A stretch of DNA of 64,000 nt from Streptomyces antibioticus (GCF_002019855.1 NZ_CM007717.1:1925570-1989569), one strand, 5' to 3'. Positions 17,061 through 26,311 are shown, counted from the first letter of the stretch. The notes: a model not told the origin generated them from the sequence alone. A program made the numbers and translations.

Positions 17061-18391
17061 GCGTCGACCTGCTGGTGCACGGCGGTGACGTCCTGACCGT
17101 GGACGACGCCGGGACGGTCCTGCGGGACGGGGCGGTCGCGGTGGACGGGGGCGAGATCGTCGCCGTCGGCCCGGCCCGCCATCTCAGGACGCGGTACGCG
17201 GCGCGGACGGAGATCGACGCCGGGGGCTGCCTGGTGCTGCCCGGGCTGATCAACACCCATACGCATCTGGCGATGACGCTGCTGCGCGGGCGCGCCGACG
17301 ACGTCACCCTCCAGGGGTTCCTGGAGCGGGTGCTGCGCTGGGAGGCGGACCTGCTGGCGCCCGAGGCGGTCACGGCGGCGGTGCGGCTGGCGGTCGCCGA
17401 GAGCGTCCGGGCCGGGGTGACGTCGGCGCTGGACATGTACTGGTTCCACGAGGCGGCCGAGCGGGTCGCGCGCGAGGCGGGCTGGCGGCTGCTGACCGGG
17501 CCGACCTTCATGGACGTGCCCGAGCCGCCCGACGGCCTCCCCTACGAGGACCGGACGGCGTGGGCGCGCCAGGACCTCGCCGCGCGCGTGAAGTCGGTGC
17601 GGGACGGGGAGCGGCCGGTGGTGTTCGCGCACTCCGCGTACACCCTCTCCCCCGATCAGCTCACCGAAGTGTTCGCGCTGGCCCGGGAGTTCGGGGCGCT
17701 GGTGCACATCCACGCGGCGGAGAACGCCACCGAGGTGGCCACCGTCGAGGTCAAGTACGGCAAGCGGCCGGTGGAGTTGCTGGACTCGCTCGGGCTGCTC
17801 GGCCCGGACGTGCTGCTGGCGCACGCGGTGGATCTGACCGGCCCGGAGATCGCGGCGCTGGCCCGCACCGGGACGGCCGTCGCCCACTGTCCGGTGTCGA
17901 ACCTGAAGCTGGGCTGCGGGATCGCGCCGGTGCCACGGCTGTTGAGCGCGGGCGTGACGGTGGGCCTGGGCACCGACGGGGCGGTCAGCTCCAACTCCCT
18001 GGACGTGCTGGGGGCGGTGCGGCAGGCGGCGCTGGTGCACAAGGCCGGCGGCGACCCGACGGCGGTCGGCGCCGAGCAGGCCGTACGGATGGCGACGGTC
18101 GAGGGGGCGCGGGCGCTGGGTCTCGGCGACCGGCTGGGGTCGCTGGAGGTGGGCAAGCGCGCCGACCTCGTCGTGCTCGACCTGGCCGCGCCGCATCTGC
18201 GTCCGGCGCACGATCCGTGGTCGACGCTGGCGTACGCGGCGCACTCCTCGGACGTGCGGGACACGGTGGTGGACGGCCGGGTGCTGATGCGGGACCGCGT
18301 ACTGACCACGCTGGACGAGCGGGCCGCGATCGCCGGCCTGGAGGAGCTGGTGCGCGGGCACCCCGGCCGGACCGCGGACGTGCCGGGCTGA
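17057..18391 (+). CDS. Amidohydrolase, MTA/SAH deaminase family
   Basis: This 444-residue metal-dependent deaminase removes the amino group of an adenosine-like nucleoside. All metal motifs are present: NTHTHLAM (about residue 68), HIHAAEN (about 216), LLAHAV (about 252) and GTDGAVSSN (about 304). The closest families are 5'-methylthioadenosine/S-adenosylhomocysteine deaminase and, more distantly, aminofutalosine deaminase (MqnX); the sequence alone does not separate these. GTG at 17057 overlaps the phosphorylase stop (GTGA). Deaminase followed by phosphorylase activity on the same imported nucleoside would feed methylthioribose-1-phosphate to MtnA nearby. Confidence 0.87.
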   Translation: MSVDLLVHGGDVLTVDDAGTVLRDGAVAVDGGEIVAVGPARHLRTRYAARTEIDAGGCLVLPGLINTHTHLAMTLLRGRADDVTLQGFLERVLRWEADLLAPEAVTAAVRLAVAESVRAGVTSALDMYWFHEAAERVAREAGWRLLTGPTFMDVPEPPDGLPYEDRTAWARQDLAARVKSVRDGERPVVFAHSAYTLSPDQLTEVFALAREFGALVHIHAAENATEVATVEVKYGKRPVELLDSLGLLGPDVLLAHAVDLTGPEIAALARTGTAVAHCPVSNLKLGCGIAPVPRLLSAGVTVGLGTDGAVSSNSLDVLGAVRQAALVHKAGGDPTAVGAEQAVRMATVEGARALGLGDRLGSLEVGKRADLVVLDLAAPHLRPAHDPWSTLAYAAHSSDVRDTVVDGRVLMRDRVLTTLDERAAIAGLEELVRGHPGRTADVPG

Positions 18392-18544
18392 GGACGTCCG
18401 GGCCGGGCGGCGTCCGGGGGTGTCCGGGGGTGAGGATCGGGGCAGTGATCCGTTCACTCCCCCGTGCAAGGGGGCTGCGGGCGCCCCCGCGAAACGCCGT
18501 AAGGTTGGGTGGTCAGGCGAGGGCACGTCGGAAGGAGGCGCTGG

Positions 18545-19471
18545 GTGATCGAGCTCGAGGGGGTACCCGAGCTGATCGACCCGGTCATGGTGGCCGCGTT
18601 CGAGGGCTGGAACGACGCCGGCGACGCCGCCTCCACCGCGGTCGCGCATCTGGAACGGGAGTGGAAGGGCGAGGTGTTCGCGGCGCTGGACGCCGAGGAC
18701 TACTACGACTTCCAGGTGAACCGGCCCACGGTGTGGATGGACGCCGGCGTGCGCAAGATCACGTGGCCGACGACAAGGTTGTCGGTGGTGCGGGTCGGCG
18801 GCGACAAGCCGCGGGACCTGGTGCTGGTGCGCGGGATCGAGCCGTCCATGCGCTGGCGGTCGTTCTGCAACGAACTGCTGGGCTTCGCGCACGAGTTGGG
18901 TGTGGAGCTGGTGGTCATCCTGGGCGCGCTGCTGGGCGACACCCCGCACACCCGTCCGGTCCCGATCAGCGGTACGACGTCCGACGCCGACCTGGCGCGG
19001 CGGATGGACCTGGAGGAGACCAAGTACGAGGGTCCGACGGGCATCGTCGGTGTCCTCCAGGAAGCCTGCACGCACGCGGGCGTGCCCGCGGTGTCGCTGT
19101 GGGCGGCCGTGCCGCACTACGTCTCGCAGCCGCCGAACCCGAAGGCGACCCTGGCCCTGCTGAACCGGCTGGAGGACCTGATCGACGTGCGCATCCCGCT
19201 GGGCGAGCTGCCCGAGGACGCGCGTGCCTGGCAGGTCGGCGTGGACCAGTTGGCGGCGGAGGACAGCGAGGTCGCCGAGTACGTGCAGACGCTGGAGGAG
19301 GCCCGCGACACCGCGGAGCTGCCGGAGGCGTCCGGCGAGGCGATCGCGCGCGAGTTCGAGCGCTATCTGCGGCGCCGCGACGGCGGGGGCCCGCCCGGTC
19401 CCGGGGAGCGGACCCGCCCGCCGAAGCCGCCCAAGCCGCAGAACGACGACGAGGACTCGTCGGAGGACTGA
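18545..19471 (+). CDS. parJ: PAC2-family actinobacterial protein, ParJ ortholog
   Basis: This 308-residue protein has the PAC2 (proteasome-assembly-chaperone-like, phosphorylase-fold) domain over most of its length. AFEGWNDAGDAAST (about residue 20) is the family signature, and the C-terminal tail is Pro/Lys/Asp-rich and probably disordered. By sequence family and gene order next to glpD and mshC it corresponds to S. coelicolor SCO1662, described as ParJ, which binds ParA and tunes its polymerisation during sporulation. GTG at 18545 is chosen because AAGGAGG lies 8 bases upstream; an ATG-like start 36 bases earlier lacks a site. Confidence 0.8.
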   Translation: MIELEGVPELIDPVMVAAFEGWNDAGDAASTAVAHLEREWKGEVFAALDAEDYYDFQVNRPTVWMDAGVRKITWPTTRLSVVRVGGDKPRDLVLVRGIEPSMRWRSFCNELLGFAHELGVELVVILGALLGDTPHTRPVPISGTTSDADLARRMDLEETKYEGPTGIVGVLQEACTHAGVPAVSLWAAVPHYVSQPPNPKATLALLNRLEDLIDVRIPLGELPEDARAWQVGVDQLAAEDSEVAEYVQTLEEARDTAELPEASGEAIAREFERYLRRRDGGGPPGPGERTRPPKPPKPQNDDEDSSED

Positions 19472-19496
19472 ACCGGCGGAGGACCGAACCGGCGCG

Positions 19497-20474
19497 TCAG
19501 GCCGGCACGGCGACCACCGAGTAGGCCGTGTCCGGCGTCGGCGGGGTGGTGAACCGCGCGTTGGGCAGATAGAGCCGGTCGCCGTACCGGGCGACCGTGG
19601 TCGGCACGTCGAAGTCGGGGTCGGTGATCCGCCGCCGGAAGACCCCGCGGTGCCCGTCGGCGGCGAGCGTGAACACGTCGATCGCGTTCTGCCGGTTCTG
19701 CACGACGTACAGCGTCCGTCCGACGCGCAGCAGCCCGTCGCCGTTGGTGAGCGGGGCCGCGTCCCCCAGATCGACCAGCCGGGTGACGCCGGTGCGCGGA
19801 TCGACCCGGTGCAGCAGTCCGGCGCCGGACTGCACGACGAGCAGCGCCGAGCCGTCGGGGGTGCGGGTGATGCCGTTGGCGTTGACGGTGCCCTCGGGGC
19901 CCTGCTGGGTCCAGTCGCCGGTCAGCGGCAGGCGTACGACGGCGTCGGCGTCCGGGAGTTCACCGCGCCGGCCGAGCGGCAGGGCGTACAGGGTGGGCTG
20001 GTGGGAGTCGGTGAACCAGGCCGTGCGCGGGGTCAGGAACACGTCGTTGGTGAACGTGGGGGTGGTGGCGGCGAGCCGGTAGGAGGCGAGGATCTCGCCG
20101 CTGCGCACGTCGACGACCCGGGCGCCGGTGTCGCGTCCGGCGACGAACAGCCGCCCGCGGCCGTCGAGTTCGAGGCCCACCGCGGGGGCGCCGGGGCCGG
20201 GCGAGACGATCCGGCCGCGGCCGGTGCGCAGGTCGGCGCGGTAGATCGAGCCGTCGCCGAGCGAGCCGAGGTAGGCGTAGGGGCCGCGGCCGACGGCGAT
20301 GCCCTCGGGGCGGAAGCCGTCGGGCAGGGCGATCACATCGGGTGCTGTGGGGGCGGTCGCGTGCGCGGGTGTGCCGAGGGCTGCGGCGCCCAGGCCGGCG
20401 GCGCCGGCCGCGAGGAGCCCGCGGCGCGAGAGGGGGTGTGCGGGCCGTGCGAAGGAACCGTGTGTGGGTGCCAC
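19497..20474 (-). CDS. Tat-exported beta-propeller (SMP-30/NHL-like) protein
   Basis: The 325-residue protein begins with a twin-arginine signal (SRRGLLAAGAAGLGAAALG, arginines about 17-18) and an AHA-type cleavage site. The mature part has repeated short strands typical of a gluconolactonase/SMP-30 or NHL six-bladed propeller, for example ANGITRTPDGSALLVV and NGDGLLRVGRTLYVV. Such proteins act as lactonases or ligand-binding propellers; no catalytic metal triad could be assigned, so the substrate is unknown. GTG at 20474 follows GGAAGGA by 7 bases. It is convergent with parJ, with a 25-bp gap. Confidence 0.8.
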   Translation of the reverse strand: MAPTHGSFARPAHPLSRRGLLAAGAAGLGAAALGTPAHATAPTAPDVIALPDGFRPEGIAVGRGPYAYLGSLGDGSIYRADLRTGRGRIVSPGPGAPAVGLELDGRGRLFVAGRDTGARVVDVRSGEILASYRLAATTPTFTNDVFLTPRTAWFTDSHQPTLYALPLGRRGELPDADAVVRLPLTGDWTQQGPEGTVNANGITRTPDGSALLVVQSGAGLLHRVDPRTGVTRLVDLGDAAPLTNGDGLLRVGRTLYVVQNRQNAIDVFTLAADGHRGVFRRRITDPDFDVPTTVARYGDRLYLPNARFTTPPTPDTAYSVVAVPA

Positions 20475-20653
20475 GGAGCGTCCTTCCGCGTAGGGACCGG
20501 CGCATCGCGCCGGTGGACGGTCGACGGGCGTCCAGCCCACCACACGCGGCCCGCTGCCGCAGCCGCGGACAGCCGGTCGACAGCACCTCGACAGCGAACG
20601 CGAGCGAGGGGCGCCCGCCGCGTCGAGCGCGGTGGACTCCCCTCGTCCTCGGG

Positions 20654-21889
20654 TTACAGCGCGACGCCGAGCAGGGCGTCCACGGCCCGGGAGACGATCC
20701 CGGGCGCGCCGATGTCGGTGCCGCCCCGCTCCTCCTGGAGCGCGGCCCAGCGGTCGACGGCGGCCAGCGCGGCCGGGGCGTCGAGGTCGTGCGCGAGGGC
20801 CTCGCGGATCTCCTCGACCAGCGCCTCGGCGGGCGGGCCGTCCGGCCGCGACACGGCGGCACGCCAGCGGTCCAGCCGGGCGACGGCGTCGGTGAGGACC
20901 TGGTCGGTCCACTCCCAGTCGGAGCGGTAGTGGTGGGCGAGCAGGGTGAGCCGGATCGCGGCGGGGTCGACGCCGTCCGCGCGGAGCCGGGAGACGAAGA
21001 CGAGGTTGCCCTTGGACTTGGACATCTTCTCGCCGTGCAGGGCGACCATGCCGGCGTGGACGTACGCCTTGGCCATGGGGAACTCGCCGGTGAGCACCTG
21101 GGCGTGCGAGGCGCCCATCTCGTGGTGCGGGAAGGCGAGGTCGGAGCCGCCGCCCTGGACGTCGAAGGTCATGCCGAGGTGGTCCAGGGCGATGGCGACG
21201 CACTCGATGTGCCAGCCGGGGCGGCCGCGGCCCAGCGAGCCGCCGTCCCAGCTCGGCTCGCCCTCGCGGGCGGCCATCCACAGCATCGGGTCGAGCGGGT
21301 TCTTCTTGCCCGGGCGGTCCGGGTCGCCGCCGCGCTCGGCGGACAGCAGCCGCATGGCGGCCGCGTCGAGGTGGGAGACGCCGCCGAAGTGCGGGTCGGA
21401 CTCCACGGAGAAGTAGATGTCGCCGTCCAGTTCGTAGGCGGCGCCCGCGTCCCGGAGCCGCTCGACGAGCGGGACGATGCCGGGTATCGCCTCGACCGCG
21501 CCTATGTAGTGGCGCGGCGGGAGCATCCGCAGGGCGGTCATGTCCTCGCGGAAGAGCGCCGTCTCCTTCTCGGCCAGGGCGACCCAGTCGATGCCGTCGC
21601 GGTCGGCGCGCTCCAGCAGCGGGTCGTCGACGTCGGTGACGTTCTGGACGTAGTGAACCTGCCGCTTGGTGTCGAGCCACACGCGCTGAACGAGGTCGAA
21701 CGCGTTGTAGGTCGCCGCGTGACCCATGTGGGTCGCGTCGTACGGCGTGATGCCGCAGACGTAGAGACGGGCGACGGGACCGGGGTCGAGGGTGACGAGA
21801 CCACCGGTCGCGGTGTCGTGGATCCTCAGGTCGCGGCCCTGACCAGGCAGGGCGGGGACCTCGGAAGCGGGCCAGGCATGCATGTACAT
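20654..21889 (-). CDS. mshC: Mycothiol ligase MshC (Cys:GlcN-Ins ligase)
   Basis: It joins cysteine to 1-O-glucosamine-inositol using ATP, the penultimate step of mycothiol synthesis. The 411-residue protein is a cysteinyl-tRNA-synthetase paralog lacking the anticodon-binding domain. [16 protein letters not shown] holds the zinc Cys and the HIGH-like motif, and [10 protein letters not shown] is the KMSKS loop. Starting M-x-M, either ATG at 21889 or 21883 is possible; the second gives 409 residues and the family's typical MHAW start. No clear ribosome-binding site is seen. It ends a minus-strand run of actinobacteria-specific genes. Confidence 0.93.
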   Translation of the reverse strand: MYMHAWPASEVPALPGQGRDLRIHDTATGGLVTLDPGPVARLYVCGITPYDATHMGHAATYNAFDLVQRVWLDTKRQVHYVQNVTDVDDPLLERADRDGIDWVALAEKETALFREDMTALRMLPPRHYIGAVEAIPGIVPLVERLRDAGAAYELDGDIYFSVESDPHFGGVSHLDAAAMRLLSAERGGDPDRPGKKNPLDPMLWMAAREGEPSWDGGSLGRGRPGWHIECVAIALDHLGMTFDVQGGGSDLAFPHHEMGASHAQVLTGEFPMAKAYVHAGMVALHGEKMSKSKGNLVFVSRLRADGVDPAAIRLTLLAHHYRSDWEWTDQVLTDAVARLDRWRAAVSRPDGPPAEALVEEIREALAHDLDAPAALAAVDRWAALQEERGGTDIGAPGIVSRAVDALLGVAL

Positions 21890-22007
21890 GAGCGTAACCG
21901 GACCGTTGTCCCGGTCACGAACCGGAGCGCACCGGATGGCCGGGAAGGCGCTCTTGCCGGATCGCGGCCGATGTGCAGGGGGTGCTGTGGGGGTGTGAAG
22001 TGGTGGT

Positions 22008-22841
22008 TCAGACGGGCGGCCAGGGGATCGCGGGCCACTCCCCGCCCGGCTCGGGGTGCTTTCCGGACGCGAGGAGCGCGTCGACCCGCGCGCGGGTGGC
22101 GTCCAGCTCCGCGGGGGTGATGAGGGCGGCGAGGGTGCCGGTGAGGTGTCCGGGGGCCTCCAGGGCGCGCTGGAGGCCCTGGAGGACGTCGACGGCCTCG
22201 GCGGTCAGGGGTTCCCCCGCCCAGCCCCACAGCAGGGTGCGCAGCTTGTCCTCGGCGTTGAAGGTGACGCCGTGGTCGATGCCGTAGAGCCGGCCGTCGG
22301 CGGTGGGCAGCAGATGGCCGCCCTTGCGGTCCGCGTTGTTGATGACCGCGTCGAGGACGGCGAGCCGGCGCAGCCGCGCGTCGTCGGCGTGCACCAGCAG
22401 CGCGGTGCGGCCCTCGCCGGTCTCGGCGAACCCGATGGCCTTCCAGCCGGGCTCCGGTTCCTCCGCGTCGACCAGGGCGAGCAGTTCGGTGCCGGGGGCC
22501 GCCTCGATCCAGAGCTGGCACATGCCCTCGCCGTAGGGGCCCTCGCGCAGCACGGTGGGCGGGACGAGGTCCCAGCCGGTGGCCCGGGACACCTCGTAGG
22601 CGGCGACCTCGCGCCGGGCGAGGGTGCCGTCGGGGAAGTCCCACAGCGGCCGCTCGCCGGCGACGGGCTTGTAGACGCAGGCCGCCTCGCGGCCCTCGTG
22701 CGCGACGGTGCAGTAGAGGGCGGCGTTGGAGGCGTCGCGGATACGGCCGCGCACGGTCAGCTCGCCGTGGGCGAGCAGGTCGGCGTGGGCCGGGTCGGTG
22801 GTGGTCACGCCCCGCGACGGTATCCGTTCTGGCGCGGACAT
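22008..22841 (-). CDS. SCO1664-family protein with PI3K/PI4K-like kinase fold
   Basis: This 277-residue protein belongs to an uncharacterised actinobacterial family kept next to mshC. Visible kinase-like elements are [19 protein letters not shown] (Lys in a beta-strand), [16 protein letters not shown] (catalytic-loop-like Asp-Arg with Asn) and [11 protein letters not shown] (metal-binding IDHG in place of DFG). These resemble PI3/PI4-kinase-type and HipA-like folds. ATG at 22841 follows GGAAGG and overlaps the DUF3090 gene by 37 bases; a GTG at 22808, overlapping the DUF3090 stop by four bases, is the alternative. Its substrate is unknown. Confidence 0.8.
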   Translation of the reverse strand: MSAPERIPSRGVTTTDPAHADLLAHGELTVRGRIRDASNAALYCTVAHEGREAACVYKPVAGERPLWDFPDGTLARREVAAYEVSRATGWDLVPPTVLREGPYGEGMCQLWIEAAPGTELLALVDAEEPEPGWKAIGFAETGEGRTALLVHADDARLRRLAVLDAVINNADRKGGHLLPTADGRLYGIDHGVTFNAEDKLRTLLWGWAGEPLTAEAVDVLQGLQRALEAPGHLTGTLAALITPAELDATRARVDALLASGKHPEPGGEWPAIPWPPV

Positions 22842-23395
22842 ACGTGTCCTTCCGGGTCGAGCGGCAGGCTGCACAGCGGGCACGGCGGCCGGCCGGCGTT
22901 GACGACGTCGAGGGCGCGTTTGGCGAAGGCTCTGGCCTGGGCGCCGGTGAGGCGGACCCGCAGCATCGGGGGGCCGTTCTCCTCGTCCTGGAGGAGCCGC
23001 TCCTCGGCCTCGGCGAGGTCCTCCTCGGAGTCGGCCTCCAGCTCCACGAGGGCCTGCGCCTCGACGATCATGCGCTGTTCCTCGCCGTCCCAGGCGAGGG
23101 CCATGGTGCCGACCCGGAACTCCTCCTCGACGGGGCTGTCGAGGGGGCCGGTGTCGGGGTTGTCGGCGGGCGCCATCGCGGGCACGGCGGCGCTGCCGCC
23201 GCTACGGCGTACGACCTCGTCCAGCAGTTCGTCCATGCGCTCGGCGAGCGCGGCGACCTGGGTCTTCTCCAGGGCCACGCTGGTCACTCGGGAGCCCGCG
23301 GTGGCCTGGAGGAAGAAGGTACGGCGCCCGGGCAGTCCGACCGTACCGGCCACGAAGCGGTCCGGGGGGTCGTAGAGGAACACCTGACGGGACAC
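22805..23395 (-). CDS. DUF3090 family protein with C-terminal zinc ribbon
   Basis: This 196-residue conserved actinobacterial protein has no known function. It begins MSRQVFLYDPPDRFVAGTVG, the family signature. A negatively charged helical segment lies in the middle (ADSEEDLAEAEERL), and [17 protein letters not shown] at the C-terminus is a four-Cys zinc-ribbon-like pair in which the last Cys is followed by Pro. GTG at 23395 is preceded by GGAGACAGGAC. It lies between the histidine phosphatase and the kinase-like gene in one transcription direction ending at mshC. Confidence 0.85.
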   Translation of the reverse strand: MSRQVFLYDPPDRFVAGTVGLPGRRTFFLQATAGSRVTSVALEKTQVAALAERMDELLDEVVRRSGGSAAVPAMAPADNPDTGPLDSPVEEEFRVGTMALAWDGEEQRMIVEAQALVELEADSEEDLAEAEERLLQDEENGPPMLRVRLTGAQARAFAKRALDVVNAGRPPCPLCSLPLDPEGHVCPRQNGYRRGA

Positions 23396-23482
23396 GTCCT
23401 GTCTCCATGGGAGTCGGGGTTTCGGAAACGTCCATGCGTGTACGCGCGTGTGTGGACCGCTTCACCCTACTGCGGCGGACGA

Positions 23483-24169
23483 TCACGGTGCGCCCGCGCC
23501 GCCACCGACCGTCGCGTCACCGGTGGGCGGTTCCTCGCGCGGCGCCAGGGAGGCGAAGTCGCCGGTGTCGCCGAGCCGCAGGAGAAAGGGCCGCAGCCGG
23601 GTGTAACGGATCGCTGTGACGGAACAAGGTTCTACGGAGATCCTTTGGAAGAGGTCGAGATGAAGCCCGAGAGCGTCCGCCACGAGCGACTTGATGATGT
23701 CGCCGTGCGAACACATCAGATAGACGGCGTCGGCGCCGTGGTCGCGCTCCACGCGCGCGTTCCACTCGCGCACCGCCTCGGCGGCGCGGGTCTGCATGGC
23801 GCGCATGGACTCGCCGCCGGGGAAGGCGGCGGCGGAGGGGTGCGCCTGCACGACCTCCATCAGGGGTTCGTCCTTCAGCTCGGCGAGCTTGCGTCCGGAC
23901 CAGTCGCCGTAGTGGCACTCCCCGATCCGCTCGTCGGTGTGCAGCGGCAGCCCGGGGCGGGCGTCCAGAAGGGGCCGTACGGTCTCCTGGCAGCGGTCCA
24001 GGGGGCTGGCGACGACCTCGCTGAGCGGCAGCCCGGCGAGCCGGCCCGGCAGCGCGGCGGCCTGCGCGGTGCCCCGCTCGTCGAGACTGACACCGGGTGT
24101 CCAGCCGGCGAGCACTCCGGAGGTGTTGGCGGTCGAACGTCCGTGCCGGACGAGGATCAGCGTGGGCAT
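23483..24169 (-). CDS. Histidine phosphatase family protein (MSMEG_4193-like)
   Basis: The 228-residue protein is a phosphoglycerate-mutase-fold phosphatase. ILVRHGRSTAN at residue 5 has the phosphate-accepting His, GECHYGDWSG carries the second catalytic region, and CSHGDIIKSLV (about 148) supplies the second catalytic His. It matches an actinobacterial subfamily named after MSMEG_4193. ATG at 24169 starts MPTLILVRHG. It is the first gene of the phosphatase-DUF3090-kinase-like-mshC run and diverges from corA by 53 bp. The substrate is not known; mycothiol synthesis lacks an assigned phosphatase (see findings). Confidence 0.86.
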   Translation of the reverse strand: MPTLILVRHGRSTANTSGVLAGWTPGVSLDERGTAQAAALPGRLAGLPLSEVVASPLDRCQETVRPLLDARPGLPLHTDERIGECHYGDWSGRKLAELKDEPLMEVVQAHPSAAAFPGGESMRAMQTRAAEAVREWNARVERDHGADAVYLMCSHGDIIKSLVADALGLHLDLFQRISVEPCSVTAIRYTRLRPFLLRLGDTGDFASLAPREEPPTGDATVGGGAGAP

Positions 24170-24222
24170 GCGGCCCAGCGTAGGCGCACACGCGTGTGCG
24201 CCGGCCGTCACCTGAGGGGAGA

Positions 24223-25227
24223 ATGCGCTCCGTGATCGTCGACTGTGCCGTGTACCGGGACGGACGGCGTACCGACGGCCCGAAGGACCTGTCGGACGCC
24301 CTGGCCGAAGCACGTGCGGAGGGGGGATTCGTGTGGCTCGGGCTGCACGAGCCGTCCGAGAGCGAGTTCGAGCACGTCTCCCGCGAGTTCGGGCTGCACC
24401 CGCTGGCCGTGGAGGATGCCCTGCACGCGCATCAGCGGCCCAAGCTGGAGGTCTACGACGACTCGCTGTTCCTGGTGTTCAAGCCGGTGGTGTACGAGCC
24501 CGAGAGCGACGCGGTGTCCTCCGGCGAGGTCATGGTGTTCCTCGGCGACGCGTTCGTGGTGACCGTGCGGCACGGCGAGGGCTCGCCGCTGACCGCCGTA
24601 CGGCGGCGCCTGGAGGACGAGCCGGAGCTGCTGGCCAAGGGGCCGACGGCGGTGCTGTACGCGATCGCCGACGCCACCGTGGACCACTATCTGGAGGTGT
24701 CGACCGAGCTGGTGACGGACCTGGAGGAGCTGGAGGCGGAGGTGTTCTCACCGGACGGCGGCGGCTCCCGGAACACCGCGTCGCGGATCTACAGGTTCAA
24801 GCGGCAGGTGCTGGAGTTCCGCCGGGCGACCGGGCCGCTGGCGCCGCCGATGACCCGGCTCGCGGACACCGGCGCGCCCGGCTCGGGCGTGCCCTTCGTG
24901 GACGAGCGGGCGCGGCCCTTCTTCCGGGACGTCAGCGACCACCTCACGCGCGTGAACGAGTCCGTGGAGGCCCTGGACCGGCTGGTCTCCGACGTGCTGT
25001 CCGCTCATCTCGCGCAGATGAGCGTCCGGCAGAACGACGACATGCGGAAGATCTCGGCGTGGGCCGCCATGGCGGCCGTTCCCACGATGATCGCCGGGAT
25101 CTACGGCATGAACTTCGACCACATGCCGGAGCTGCACTGGGTGTGGTCCTACCCGGCGGTGATCGGGGTGATGGCCGCGCTGGAGGTGCTGCTGTACCGG
25201 TTGTTCAAGCGGCGGGGCTGGCTTTAG
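24223..25227 (+). CDS. corA: CorA-family magnesium/cobalt transporter
   Basis: The 334-residue protein is a pentameric divalent-metal channel. The long N-terminal cytoplasmic domain is alpha/beta and acidic, a coiled helix follows (about residues 215-285), and two transmembrane helices end the protein. The diagnostic GMN motif is present in IAGIYGMNFDHMPEL, and the C-terminus is basic (KRRG). ATG at 24223 is adopted with GAGGGGA just upstream; a GTG at 24232 has better spacing and would remove three residues. It converges on the ferritin-like gene with 43 bp between stops. Confidence 0.92.
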   Translation: MRSVIVDCAVYRDGRRTDGPKDLSDALAEARAEGGFVWLGLHEPSESEFEHVSREFGLHPLAVEDALHAHQRPKLEVYDDSLFLVFKPVVYEPESDAVSSGEVMVFLGDAFVVTVRHGEGSPLTAVRRRLEDEPELLAKGPTAVLYAIADATVDHYLEVSTELVTDLEELEAEVFSPDGGGSRNTASRIYRFKRQVLEFRRATGPLAPPMTRLADTGAPGSGVPFVDERARPFFRDVSDHLTRVNESVEALDRLVSDVLSAHLAQMSVRQNDDMRKISAWAAMAAVPTMIAGIYGMNFDHMPELHWVWSYPAVIGVMAALEVLLYRLFKRRGWL

Positions 25228-25270
25228 GGGCGCGCGTGGCTGTGGTGTGGGCTGCGGCTGTGGCTGTGGC

Positions 25271-26059
25271 TCAGGCGAACTCGGCGGCGGGGGTGGCGGG
25301 TCCGCCGAGGGCGTCGCGCCGTTCCGGCATCTCCAGGGACACCATGCGCCGCCAGCCCGCGAACCGCTCCCACGCGTACACGGCGTGGATGCCCGCCGCG
25401 AGGACGGCGGCCTTGGGGCGCGACCAGCCCAGGATGCGGCCCATGTGCGCCATGACGGCGAGGCTGACGTCCCGGTAGACGCGGATCTCGGCGAGCGCGC
25501 ACGCGCGCAGGGTGCGCTGGATGGCGCGGCCGTGTCCCGCGCGGGCGAACCGCAGGAGTTCCTCGTGACAGTAGGCGAGGTGGTTGTCCTCGTCGTGGGA
25601 GATCATCTTCACGGCGCGGCCGAGGTCGGGGTCGTCCCCGAAGTGCTTGCGCAGCAGCTCCATCTGCTCGGAGGCGCGCTGTTCGGTGACCCGGCTGTGG
25701 GAGAGGTAGGTGACGATGTCCTGCACGGTGAGCGGTTCGTCGGCCTTGAGACGGTCGTGGGCGAGGCCGATGCCGCCGCGCTCCAGGAGCATCGTGTAGT
25801 CGGTGTCGGAGGGCACCGGGACGGGCTTGAGGCCGCGCTTCTTCATCAGCGCGTTGAAGATCCGCCCGTGCTTGTCCTCGTCAGCGCCGTGGCGGGCGAT
25901 CCGGGGGGCGAGATCGCGCTCGTCCGGCGGCACGAGCGCGGCGATCCGGGCGTTCTCCCAGCCGCCCTGCGACTCCCCGCCCGCGGCGATGGAGCAGAAC
26001 AGCGCGAAGGACTCGTCGTTGTCGATGATCTCCTGGAACAGGCTCTTGGCCGTAAGCAT
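25271..26059 (-). CDS. Ferritin-like domain protein
   Basis: This 262-residue mostly helical protein has paired di-iron-type ligands: RHGADEDKHGRIF (about residue 56) and MISHDEDNHLAYCHEE (about 155) each give E/D-x-x-H. This suggests a ferritin-like four-helix diiron protein similar to tRNA-hydroxylase/MiaE-like or rubrerythrin-like families. The reaction is unknown. ATG at 26059 follows GGAGAGGGG. It converges on corA. The gap to the next gene upstream (26060-26311) holds the downstream hairpins of the oxidoreductase gene. Confidence 0.78.
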   Translation of the reverse strand: MLTAKSLFQEIIDNDESFALFCSIAAGGESQGGWENARIAALVPPDERDLAPRIARHGADEDKHGRIFNALMKKRGLKPVPVPSDTDYTMLLERGGIGLAHDRLKADEPLTVQDIVTYLSHSRVTEQRASEQMELLRKHFGDDPDLGRAVKMISHDEDNHLAYCHEELLRFARAGHGRAIQRTLRACALAEIRVYRDVSLAVMAHMGRILGWSRPKAAVLAAGIHAVYAWERFAGWRRMVSLEMPERRDALGGPATPAAEFA

Positions 26060-26241
26060 CGGGGGACCCCTCTCCGCGTAGCCGCGGGGTTCCGCGTGGC
26101 GCGGGACTCCGCGAACAACGAGTCAAATGCGGCCGGAGGGGTGCTGCAACAGCTTGGTCGGACAACTGCGCCAAAAGGAGGATGCGCCGAGTCGCGCCGG
26201 AGGCGTAACCGCGCGCCTCCCGGCGCGTTGTTCTCGATGAC

Positions 26242-26306
26242 GGCCGTGGCGGGGAAGACCCCCGAGCCCCCACCACGGCCGCGGTAACTTCCGGGCCGTC
26301 GGCCCG
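26242..26306 (-). terminator. Two hairpins downstream of the luciferase-like oxidoreductase gene
   Basis: On the minus strand a CGGGCC-gac-GGCCCG hairpin (26292-26306) begins 6 bases past the stop. A second stem, GGCCGTGG/CCACGGCC with an inner C/G run (26242-26280), follows. Neither has a long T-run, so termination is likely but not certain. Confidence 0.5.
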
Positions 26307-26311
26307 ACTTT

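Noticed and set aside
26160..26205. Mini-ORF after AAAAGGAGG (MRRVAPEA)
   Set aside because: The ATG abuts the Shine-Dalgarno with no spacing and the peptide is only eight residues; probably chance.
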